Below are positions 7,536 to 14,166 of a stretch of 20,711 nt of DNA, piece by piece. The notes beneath the pieces were generated by a model. That model made no database searches. It saw only the letters and a list, made by a program, of their open reading frames with translations, and had not been told where the DNA came from. Each line of letters begins with the position of its first letter. The first letter of the stretch is position 1. The stretch is from assembly GCA_035496255.1 (NCBI GenBank), contig DATJEU010000116.1, forward strand, positions 1-20,711, given 5' to 3'. The DNA comes from Gp6-AA40 sp035496255 (GTDB lineage Bacteria > Acidobacteriota > Vicinamibacteria > Vicinamibacterales > UBA2999). Both the position numbers and the translations under genes were made by a program.

Positions 7536-9184
7536 GCGAAATGGGCATTCATCATCGGCGGACCATGACGGCCCGCCCCGCCGCGGTCATGCTCCGCCCT
7601 GGTCGTCACCGGACCATAAAGGTCCGGCCTCCAGGGATCGGTGTTGGGATCGCCTGGGTGTTCGCGGCAGCTGTGCTCGTCGCGCAGGGCGTCGATCCGA
7701 GTCTCCTGCTCCATCCGACCGCCGACTCCTGGCCGACGTATCACGGGGATTACTCGGGACGGCATCACTCAGTGCTGAAGGCGATCACGCCGGCCAACGT
7801 GAAGCAGCTCACGCTGGCATGGGCGTTTCAGACCGGCCAGACGCAGCAGATCAAGGCGACGCCGGTCGTGGTCAACGGCGCGATCTACATCACCACGCCT
7901 GACAACACGTGGGCGATCGATGCGCGATCGGGGCGGCAGTTGTGGCGCTACAGCTATCCGATGAACGACGGCTTCCACATCGGGCATCGCGGAGTCGCGG
8001 TCCGCGGTGATCTCGTCTACATGACGACGCCGGATGCGCACCTCGTGGCGCTCGACGCGCGGACTGGGCGGCCGCGATGGACGATCGAGATCGCCGACGC
8101 GAAGCGTGGGTACTGGTCGACGAATGCGCCGCTGATCATTCGCAATCATCTGATTGCCGGCGTATCCGGCGATTTCGACAACGTGCCGGGCATCCTCAAG
8201 TCGTTCGATCCGGACACCGGCACGCTGCAGTGGACCTTCTACAGCACGCCGCCGCGCGGGACCGAAGGATCGATCAGCGGCGGCGCCACCGGCGGGCAGA
8301 TGTGGATGACCGGCACGTACGATCCGGAGCTGAATCTGCTGTTCGTCGGCACCGGCAATCCGACGCCGGTCCTCAACGGCCACGTGCGTCCCGGCGACAA
8401 CCGCTGGACCGACAGCATCCTTGCGCTCAATCCTGACACCGGCACGATGGTCTGGGGCTTTCAGGCGACGCCGCACGACACGCACGACTGGGACGCCGCC
8501 GAAGACCCGGTGCTCGTCGATGCACCCGCCCCGCCTGCGAGCGGCGGCAGCAGCGCTCCGCGCAAGCTGCTGCTGCAGGCGTCGCGCAACGGCTACTTCT
8601 ACGTCCTGGATCGCACGACCGGAAAGAATCTGCTGACGACGACGTTTGCGAGGACGAACTGGGCCACCGGCGTCGATGCGAACGGCACGCCGATTCCGAA
8701 TGCCGACAAGGAGCCGGCGCGCGACGGACGCCTGATCTCGCCCGACGAATCAGGCGGGACCAACTATCGATCGCCGTCGTTCGATCCGGCGACCGGCGCG
8801 CTGATTGTCAGCACGCACGACGCCTACGGCATCTACTTCTTCAAGCCCGAGCACGGGGCCGACGGGTGGGCTGGTGCGGACTACACGGTGTACGGTCACG
8901 GCTGGCTGCGCGCGATCGACTATCAGACCGGCAAGGTGAAGTGGAGTCACGATCTGTACGGCGGCGCCGGCGCCGCTGGCGTGTTGACGACGACGACCGG
9001 CGTGACGTTCACCGGCGATTCCGCGAACAGCGCGATCGCGCTGCGCACGAGCGACGGCACGACGCTGTGGCACTCGGGTATCGGTCGCGTCGCCAACTCT
9101 CCGGTGACGTACGAGCTCGATGGCCGCCAATATGTCCTGTTCGGCGGCGGCGCCGGGCTGTACGCATTTGCGCTGCCGCAATAG
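7532..9184 (+). CDS. PQQ-type beta-propeller dehydrogenase (quinoprotein), without fused cytochrome
   Basis: The 550-residue protein has repeated propeller W-motifs such as VALDARTGRPRWTIE, LKSFDPDTGTLQWTF and ILALNPDTGTMVWGF, plus VGTGNPTP and ATPHDTHDWDAAEDPVLVD, which align with the cofactor site of methanol/ethanol-type PQQ dehydrogenases. It would oxidise an alcohol or aldehyde in the periplasm and pass electrons to the upstream-encoded cytochrome. Asp two residues after the presumed catalytic Asp is the arrangement proposed for lanthanide binding. The usual metal-ligand Glu block reads SGDFDNVPG, so Glu may be replaced by Asp, and no adjacent Cys pair is seen. It could therefore be a quinoprotein-like protein that does not hold PQQ. 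The N-terminus is odd: about 38 Arg-rich residues, partly from a palindrome, precede the hydrophobic segment. Confidence 0.87.
   Translation: MSEMGIHHRRTMTARPAAVMLRPGRHRTIKVRPPGIGVGIAWVFAAAVLVAQGVDPSLLLHPTADSWPTYHGDYSGRHHSVLKAITPANVKQLTLAWAFQTGQTQQIKATPVVVNGAIYITTPDNTWAIDARSGRQLWRYSYPMNDGFHIGHRGVAVRGDLVYMTTPDAHLVALDARTGRPRWTIEIADAKRGYWSTNAPLIIRNHLIAGVSGDFDNVPGILKSFDPDTGTLQWTFYSTPPRGTEGSISGGATGGQMWMTGTYDPELNLLFVGTGNPTPVLNGHVRPGDNRWTDSILALNPDTGTMVWGFQATPHDTHDWDAAEDPVLVDAPAPPASGGSSAPRKLLLQASRNGYFYVLDRTTGKNLLTTTFARTNWATGVDANGTPIPNADKEPARDGRLISPDESGGTNYRSPSFDPATGALIVSTHDAYGIYFFKPEHGADGWAGADYTVYGHGWLRAIDYQTGKVKWSHDLYGGAGAAGVLTTTTGVTFTGDSANSAIALRTSDGTTLWHSGIGRVANSPVTYELDGRQYVLFGGGAGLYAFALPQ
7609..7627. 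repeat. Short palindrome inside the 5' coding region of the PQQ dehydrogenase
   Basis: Arms CCGGACC (7609-7615) and GGTCCGG (7621-7627) enclose ATAAA. The element codes for part of HRTIKVRPPG just before the signal-peptide-like helix. Its flanks on the minus strand (GGAGGCCGGACC, GTGACG) resemble the copy at 6570-6600. Confidence 0.6.
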
Positions 9185-9215
9185 AGCGGGCTGCGGGCTG
9201 CCGGGGACGTGCTGG

Positions 9216-9509
9216 CGGAGGTTACGGAGCAAACCGCTTCAACACGGGGAGAAACGGGGGAACGGAGACGAACGGAGGAGCACCGTGGCGAATTGCGGCG
9301 TAATGAGCGGTTGCCGGCTGGCCGCCGTTGGCGGCCTGGTCGTGCGAAGAAGCGCAGAGACAAGCCGCTGACACCCATCGAGAGCGGTTTGTCTCTGGGC
9401 TTCTTCACACGACCGCAGCGGCCCGGAGGGCCGCAAGCCGGCAACCGCCTCGGTTCGTCCCCGGTTTCTCCGTTTCTCCGTGTTGAGACCGTTGTCTCCG
9501 TCCGCTCCG
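9216..9509. repeat. Composite interrupted inverted repeat, about 294 bp, after the first PQQ gene
   Basis: The outer arms (about 9216-9260 and 9460-9509) are imperfect complements built from CGGAG / CAACACGG steps. Next come perfect 13-base arms, 9307-9319 with 9436-9448. Each side then has its own hairpin (9320-9336 with loop GTT; 9418-9434 with loop GGA), followed by 7-base arms 9338-9344 with 9408-9414. The core is a 24-base arm pair, 9346-9369 with 9383-9406, with two mismatches and a 13-base loop. No convincing gene overlaps it. It could be a non-autonomous mobile element, a structured RNA or a terminator; no transposase is near. Confidence 0.75.
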
Positions 9510-9625
9510 TGTCGGTTGAACCCGATGGGCACCGAAACGTGTCGAAGCACCGTCGGTACGACTCCGGACGAAACGAAAACTTATGGAGCGATAGAAATCA
9601 TTCTCAACATGATGCGTTTCGTGCT

Positions 9626-9896
9626 GAAGATGATTCGCGTCACGCTGGAGAGGGTTCGGTGCGAGCCTGAGATGACGCGATCCGCGTCGGGATGGCGGCG
9701 ACGCGACCGAAGATGATTCGAATCCGACTGAAGATGGTTCAGATCGGACCGAAGATGCCGCGATCGCGACGAAGATGGTTCGAATCGGACCGAAGATGGT
9801 TCGAATCGGACTGAAGATGGTTCGAATCGGACCGAAGATACCGCGATCGCGACGAAGATGGCCGCATTCGTAGTGGAGATGCCACGAATCGTCCGC
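9626..9896. repeat. Minisatellite of 20/21-bp units
   Basis: The core at 9709-9853 holds seven units starting GAAGAT. Five are 21 bp (GAAGATGGTTCGAATC plus GGACC or GGACT, or close variants) and two are 20 bp (GAAGATGCCGCGATCG or GAAGATACCGCGATCG plus CGAC). Degenerate units extend to 9626 and 9896. Mixing 20 and 21 bp breaks any single reading frame, so it is probably not coding. Each unit carries a small palindrome, TTCGAA or CGATCG. It lies upstream of the second PQQ gene and could hold regulator sites. Confidence 0.75.
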
Positions 9897-9906
9897 GGAT
9901 GGCGCG

Positions 9907-9931
9907 TTGGGAGTTGGACTTTGGGAGTTGG
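9907..9931. repeat. TTGGGAGTTGG direct repeat upstream of the second PQQ gene
   Basis: Two exact copies of TTGGGAGTTGG (9907-9917 and 9921-9931) lie 34 bases before the GTG start. Related GGGAGTTGG blocks occur in both orientations at 14318-14420, so this is a dispersed repeat rather than a local accident. Confidence 0.65.
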
Positions 9932-9964
9932 GTGTTAACAGGCCGTCGATCGGTGAGGTAAAGC

Positions 9965-11935
9965 GTGAGGCTCAGCTCTATTGGAATCGCATTGCTGGTG
10001 TTGACAGCGGTGACCACAGCGGCCGCCCAGAGCGTCGATGCGGGGCGCGCGACGTTCGTCAGCCGCTGCGCGAGTTGTCACGGCACCGACGCCAATGGCG
10101 GCGAGCTCGGTCCGGCGATCACCACGCGCGTGCCGACGCGGACGGACGCGGATCTGCTGGAACTGATTCGTGACGGCCGTCCGGCCGCGGGCATGCCGGG
10201 CTTCCCGAACGTCACGACGGCGCAAGCCACCGAGGTCGTCGCGTTCCTCCGGACGCTGAAGCCGCGCGCGGGAGCACTGCCTGAGCACCGTTCCTATCAG
10301 ATGACTGGTGGTCCCGCGCTTGCCGGCCTCGTGCTGAACCACACGACTACCGACGTGCAACTCCTCGGCGATGACCATCGTCTCCACCTGCTCCGCGGCA
10401 GCGGCAACGCCTTTCGTGAGGTGACGACGCAGACCGATTGGACGGTCTACAACGGCTCGCCGAACGGTACGCGCTACAGCGCGCTGAAGCAGATCGACAC
10501 CGGTAACGTCGCGCAGCTGGCGCCGCGCTGGATGTTCACGGTGCCGAACGGCGCGCGTCTGCAGGTGACCCCCGTTGTCGCCGGCGGCGTGATGTACGTG
10601 ACCGTCGCGAACGAGGCGTGGGCGCTCGACGCCGGCACCGGTCGCGAGATCTGGCATTACCAGCGGCCGCGCACGAAGGGGCTGGTCGGCAACGCCGCGG
10701 GCGGCGTCAATCGCGGCGTCGCGGTCGCCGGCGATCGCCTGTTCATGGTCACGGATCATGCACACCTGATCGCGCTGAACCGGCACACCGGCGCGCTGGT
10801 GTGGGAAACCGAGATGGCCGACTGGCACCAGAACTACAACGCCACCGGCGCCCCGCTCATCGTCAACGACCTGGTCGTCACCGGGACGTCGGGTGGCGAC
10901 GAGGGCGTGCGCGGTTTCGTCGCCGCATTCGATCAGGCCACCGGCAAGGAGGCGTGGCGCTTCTGGACCGTCCCGGCGCCTGGCGAACCGAAGGCAGACA
11001 CGTGGCAGGGCAAAGGGATTGCGCACCCGGGCGGATCGACGTGGATGACCGGCGCCTACGACGCGGACCTGCGCACGGTCTATTGGCCGGTTGGCAATCC
11101 CGGTCCGGACATGATTGGCGACGATCGTCCAGGCGACAACCTGCACACCGATTCGATTGTCGCGCTGGATGCGAAGACCGGCGCGCTGAAGTGGTACTTC
11201 CAGTTCACGCCGCACGACGTGTGGGACTACGACGCCGAAGAGCCGATCGCGCTGGTCGATGCGTCGTGGCAGGGACAGCCGCGGAAGCTGATCGTCCAGG
11301 CGAATCGCAACGGTTTCCTCTACGTTCTCGATCGCACCGACGGCAAGTTCCTGTTCGGGACGAAATTCGCGAAGCAGGTGACGTGGGCGTCCGGCCTCGA
11401 TGCGAATGGCCGTCCACAGCGCGTCCCGGGCATGGAGCCGACCGTCGAAGGCAAGCGTGTCTGCCCGTCGCTCGACGGCGCGACGAACTGGTACTCGACG
11501 TCGTTCAACCCGCTCACCGGACTCTATTACGTGCAGACGAACGACAAGTGCGGCATCTTCACGCGCGTGCCGGCGGAGTGGGAAGCCGGCAAGGGCTACA
11601 TGGGCGGCTCGTTCCGCCAGGCGCCGAACGAACCGGCGCAACGCGTCCTGCGCGCGTTCGACATTCACACCGGCAAGCCGGTGTGGGAACTGCCGCAGAC
11701 GGGGGCGGTCAATTCGTGGGGCGGTGTTCTCTCCACCGCCGGCGGCGTTGTGTTCTTCTGTGAGGACAGCGGCGCGTTCATGGCCGCGGATGCGAAGAAC
11801 GGGAAGCCGCTCTGGAGTTTCCAAACGAGCCAGTTGTGGAAAGCGTCGCCGATGACGTATCAGTTCGATCAGCAACAGTACGTCGCCGTGGCCGCGGGCC
11901 CGAACATCGTCGCGTTCGCGCTGCCGGGGAGGTGA
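9965..11935 (+). CDS. Quinohemoprotein-type PQQ dehydrogenase with N-terminal cytochrome c
   Basis: The 656-residue protein has a signal peptide (residues 1 to about 22), a cytochrome c domain with CASCH at 35-39 and Met ligand in GMPGF at about 77, a linker with DVQLLGDDHRLHLLR, then an eight-bladed propeller (W-motifs such as AWALDAGTGREIWHYQ). The propeller carries PVGNPGPD and TPHDVWDYDAEEP, matching the cofactor-site Asn and catalytic Asp, with a second Asp two residues later (the proposed lanthanide-type pattern). The usual ligand block reads SGGDEGVRGF, with Asp where Glu is expected. No adjacent Cys pair is visible. GTG at 9965 is preceded by GAGGT at five bases. Cytochrome at the N-terminus is the reverse of the common type II alcohol dehydrogenase order. 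Substrate unknown. Confidence 0.9.
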   Translation: MRLSSIGIALLVLTAVTTAAAQSVDAGRATFVSRCASCHGTDANGGELGPAITTRVPTRTDADLLELIRDGRPAAGMPGFPNVTTAQATEVVAFLRTLKPRAGALPEHRSYQMTGGPALAGLVLNHTTTDVQLLGDDHRLHLLRGSGNAFREVTTQTDWTVYNGSPNGTRYSALKQIDTGNVAQLAPRWMFTVPNGARLQVTPVVAGGVMYVTVANEAWALDAGTGREIWHYQRPRTKGLVGNAAGGVNRGVAVAGDRLFMVTDHAHLIALNRHTGALVWETEMADWHQNYNATGAPLIVNDLVVTGTSGGDEGVRGFVAAFDQATGKEAWRFWTVPAPGEPKADTWQGKGIAHPGGSTWMTGAYDADLRTVYWPVGNPGPDMIGDDRPGDNLHTDSIVALDAKTGALKWYFQFTPHDVWDYDAEEPIALVDASWQGQPRKLIVQANRNGFLYVLDRTDGKFLFGTKFAKQVTWASGLDANGRPQRVPGMEPTVEGKRVCPSLDGATNWYSTSFNPLTGLYYVQTNDKCGIFTRVPAEWEAGKGYMGGSFRQAPNEPAQRVLRAFDIHTGKPVWELPQTGAVNSWGGVLSTAGGVVFFCEDSGAFMAADAKNGKPLWSFQTSQLWKASPMTYQFDQQQYVAVAAGPNIVAFALPGR

Positions 11936-11936
11936 C

Positions 11937-12130
11937 GGAGGTAACGGAGAAAAAATCAACACGGAGGAACGGGGAAAACGGAGACGAACGGAGGGCAACG
12001 AGGTGGCGCCGACCAGTTCGATGCGCTGCTGACGGCGCGCGCAGCACGCGGTGGCCGCCTGCGGCGGCCAGCAGCGCCGCTGAATGATGGTGGGCAATCG
12101 ATCTCCGTGCGCTGTCGTGTTCCTCGTTGC
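11937..12130. repeat. Second, divergent copy of the post-PQQ repeat
   Basis: 11937-12003 resembles the left arm at 9216-9285 in the same orientation: CGGAGGTAACGGAG, then TCAACACGG, then CGGAGACGAACGGAGG. It again begins just after a PQQ gene stop codon. GCAACGAGG (11995-12003) pairs with CCTCGTTGC (12122-12130), and the interior has a TGGCCGCC-TGC-GGCGGCCA hairpin at 12052-12070, like the hairpin at 9320-9336. The right arm is mostly lost. Confidence 0.65.
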
Positions 12131-12202
12131 TTCGTTTTTTCGTTCTTGTTTTTGCCGTATATCCGCGTTCTCGGCCGCGCGACGTCCATTACGATACCGG
12201 CC

Positions 12203-12476
12203 ATGGGGAGGATGCTGCTCGTCGTTGTCGTTGCCGTTACGTTCGCGAGCACCGCGGCGGCGCAGGACCTTGCGATGATCAACGTGCGGATCGTCACCGG
12301 CGGCGGAATGGTGATCCCGTCGGGAACGATCGTGATTCGCGGCGGGAAGATCGCGTCGGTGTCCGCGGGTGCGGCGAGCACGCAGGGTCTGAACACCATC
12401 GACGCGAAGAGCATGAGCGCCATGCCCGACGAAGGTAGTGCTCAAGGGTGGCGTGGTGGTGGTCGACAAACGGTGA
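12203..12476 (+). pseudogene. Amidohydrolase remnant with internal deletion
   Basis: The start codes for a signal peptide (MGRMLLVVVVAVTFASTAAA) and the first strands of an imidazolonepropionase-like amidohydrolase: NVRIVTGGGMVIPSGTIVI, RGGKIASVSAG and TIDAKSMSAMP. In intact relatives SAMPG leads to the metal-binding HxH motif. Here the frame breaks at about 12425, and in the +1 frame the text TKVVLKGGVVVVDKR and a TGA at 12474-12476 follow, which is the usual C-terminal strand of the same family. So the whole catalytic barrel, probably about 1 kb or more, is gone and no active enzyme can be made. If translated without a shift the product runs to 12616 as unrelated Arg/Gly-rich text. A palindrome follows the remnant stop by five bases. 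Confidence 0.8.
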
Positions 12477-12481
12477 TCCGT

Positions 12482-12504
12482 AGGGCGGGTCTTCAGGCCC
12501 GCCT
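12482..12504. repeat. Short palindrome after the amidohydrolase remnant
   Basis: GTAGGGCGGGTCTTCAGGCC and the following CGCCT form arms 12484-12491 with 12496-12503 (one G-T pair). This is the most typical copy of the small palindromic family, next to a deletion scar. Confidence 0.7.
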
Positions 12505-12533
12505 CTGGCCAACGGCCGGTGAGGGAAGGTTTG

Positions 12534-12863
12534 ATGGGTCCATGGTTGTCGCTCACGGCGGCCATCATCACCGCGCGCGTTCTTGCCTGGGCGGCGACGT
12601 GGGGCCGCGACGCTGAACTGAGCGACGAGGCGCATATCTACTTCTTCGATCGATACAAAAGGCTTGCGGACTACCATCGCGCCCGCGGTCACCACGCTCG
12701 CGCCGCACATTTGCAATCGAAAGCCGAGGAGCACTGGCGGCCCGGCGCCGATCCTGATGGTCCGCCGTACGCTGCGGCGATGGCGATGCCGCGCCCTCTG
12801 GAGTGGCGGCGCACAGACGCGGTCAGTCACCGTTATAGCGACGGTCCTGACGATGCCGCGTAG
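12534..12863 (+). CDS. Small protein of unknown function with N-terminal hydrophobic segment
   Basis: I do not recognise a named family. The 109-residue product starts MGPWLSLTAAIITARVLAWAA, a short hydrophobic anchor or signal. Residues 35-70 are charged and helix-prone (RYKRLADYHRARGHHARAAH), followed by HWRPGADPDGPPYAAAMAMPRP. The balanced composition and the ordered helix suggest a real protein, unlike the shadow frames around it. I chose ATG at 12534, preceded by GAGGGAAGG; GTG at 12519 in frame is less likely. It ends six bases before the convergent TatT-like gene, so the two transcripts must overlap at their ends. Its neighbour upstream is the dead amidohydrolase. Confidence 0.6.
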   Translation: MGPWLSLTAAIITARVLAWAATWGRDAELSDEAHIYFFDRYKRLADYHRARGHHARAAHLQSKAEEHWRPGADPDGPPYAAAMAMPRPLEWRRTDAVSHRYSDGPDDAA

Positions 12864-12869
12864 CAGGTG

Positions 12870-13583
12870 CTATTTCTGCGCGAGCCGCCGTTCCGCGAGC
12901 TGCTTGAACTCGCGATCCTCCGGCTCCCACGCTGGATCGAGCGGCGCCGCGATCACCTTGCGCAGCGTGTCGCGCGCTTCGGCGTCCTTGTCTTCTTCGA
13001 ATAAGGTCTGCGCGAGAAACCACAGCGAGGCGGTACTGTTCGGATCGTAGGTGAGCGACTTGCGGAGGTGTTCTTCCGACTTCTTCTTGCTGCCACCGAA
13101 GAGCGACGGCACCTTGAAGTACCAGCGTCCGAGCGCGCGATCGGCGGATCCCTCCTGGAATGCGGGATCGATCGTCAGCACGGTTTCGAGCGCGTCCTTG
13201 ATGTCGCCGCGGTACTTGAGGCCCTGGCGCAAGCCGTAGCTTTCGGCAAGCGCCCCCATGTTCGCGGCCATCCAGAAGTAGCCCTCGGGCCGCATCGGCT
13301 GCAACATCGACGCAGTCCGCCCGGTTGCGACGCCGCGCTCGAGTGCCGCGCGTCGTGCCGGTGCGGCATCATGACCGCCGATCCAGTACAGCGCTCGCGA
13401 AAGTTTCCACGTGGACTCGAAGTCCGAGGCATTGCTCTTGATGCGCGTCTCCCAGATCGCCGCCGCCTCCTTCGCGCGGGCGACGTCGGCGCGCTGGCGA
13501 TAGAGCGCATCCGGATCCTGCGCGGACGCGATGGCCGGGAGCAAAAACAGCGCGATATAGAATACGGAGATGCAGGATCTCAT
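12870..13583 (-). CDS. TatT-like TPR protein, exported
   Basis: The 237-residue protein has a signal peptide (MRSCISVFYIALFLLPAIASAQ) with no lipobox Cys at the cleavage site, then all-helical tetratricopeptide-like repeats: AIWETRIKSNASDFESTWKL, RPEGYFWMAANMGALAESYG, SADRALGRWYFKVPSLFGG and SEEHLRKSLTYDPNSTAS. These blocks recall the TatT (TRAP-transporter T component) family of periplasmic TPR proteins. No TRAP transporter P, Q or M genes lie in the window, so a transport role is unproven. I chose ATG at 13583 because the longer frame to 13676 adds only Ser/Arg-rich antisense of folE. The 5' end overlaps folE head-to-head by 14 bases. Confidence 0.82.
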   Translation of the reverse strand: MRSCISVFYIALFLLPAIASAQDPDALYRQRADVARAKEAAAIWETRIKSNASDFESTWKLSRALYWIGGHDAAPARRAALERGVATGRTASMLQPMRPEGYFWMAANMGALAESYGLRQGLKYRGDIKDALETVLTIDPAFQEGSADRALGRWYFKVPSLFGGSKKKSEEHLRKSLTYDPNSTASLWFLAQTLFEEDKDAEARDTLRKVIAAPLDPAWEPEDREFKQLAERRLAQK

Positions 13584-14166
13584 CCGGCAGCTGCTCGTGG
13601 AGCTGGGGGAGGACCCGGACCGCGAGGGGTTGCTCCGGACGCCACTCCGCGTCGAAAAGGCACTGAAGTTTCTCACCAGCGGCTACAACGCGGATATCAG
13701 CAAGGTGCTGAACGACGCGCTGTTCAGCGTCGATTATAGCGAGATGGTGATCGTCCGCGATATCGACTTCTACAGCCTCTGCGAGCATCACCTGCTGCCG
13801 TTCTTCGGCAAGTGTCACATCGCGTACCTGCCGAACAAGCGCGTGATTGGCCTCAGCAAAATCCCGCGGCTCGTCGACGTCTTCGCCCGTCGTCTGCAGA
13901 TCCAGGAGCGCATGACGAACCAGATTGCCGAGACGATCAAGAGCACGATCGACCCGCTCGGCGTCGCCGTCGTCTGCGAGGGTACCCACCTGTGCATGTC
14001 GATGCGCGGTGTGGAGAAGCAGAACTCCTACGCGGTCACGAGTGCGATGCTCGGCGGCTTCCGCGATAATGCGCGGACGCGGATGGAATTCCTCGAGCTG
14101 ATTCGTCATCGCGGCACGGCGGCGACCTGGTCGTCGGGCCCGGCGCTGAGCTGTATCAACGAATGA
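13570..14166 (+). CDS. folE: GTP cyclohydrolase I
   Basis: FolE converts GTP to 7,8-dihydroneopterin triphosphate, the first step to folate or tetrahydrobiopterin, as a cytoplasmic multimer. The 198-residue protein carries the zinc ligands Cys71 and His74 (DFYSLCEHHLLPF) and Cys142 (THLCMSMRGVEK), with GLSKIPRLVDVFARRLQIQE in between and NSYAVTSAMLG near the end. Length is near the family norm. ATG at 13570 follows CGGAG almost directly, so the Shine-Dalgarno spacing is short. The gene overlaps the divergent TatT-like gene by 14 bases, and its TGA overlaps the ATG of the next plus-strand frame (ATGA at 14163). No other folate gene is present. The promoter must lie inside the divergent gene. 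Confidence 0.95.
   Translation: MQDLIRQLLVELGEDPDREGLLRTPLRVEKALKFLTSGYNADISKVLNDALFSVDYSEMVIVRDIDFYSLCEHHLLPFFGKCHIAYLPNKRVIGLSKIPRLVDVFARRLQIQERMTNQIAETIKSTIDPLGVAVVCEGTHLCMSMRGVEKQNSYAVTSAMLGGFRDNARTRMEFLELIRHRGTAATWSSGPALSCINE

Noticed and set aside
9209..9670. 153-codon plus-strand frame in the repeat region
   Set aside because: It is translated entirely from the inverted repeat and has no ribosome site or domain.
9626..9896. Possible CRISPR array
   Set aside because: Units are contiguous with no unique spacers, and the unit is too short; no cas gene is present.
9739..10017. Heptapeptide-repeat protein (SDSNHLR-type) on the minus strand
   Set aside because: The 20-bp units shift the frame and the frame runs into the 5' end of the PQQ gene; there is no ribosome site. 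More likely a noncoding minisatellite.
9935..12571. Very long minus-strand open frame (878 codons) opposite the second PQQ gene
   Set aside because: It is antisense to a clear quinohemoprotein. The translation is Arg/His-rich without any recognisable motif, as expected for the opposite strand of a GC3-biased gene.
12107..12616. Intact 169-residue protein
   Set aside because: After about residue 106 the frame reads Arg/Gly-rich text while the +1 frame gives the amidohydrolase C-terminal strand, so it is a pseudogene fused by a deletion.
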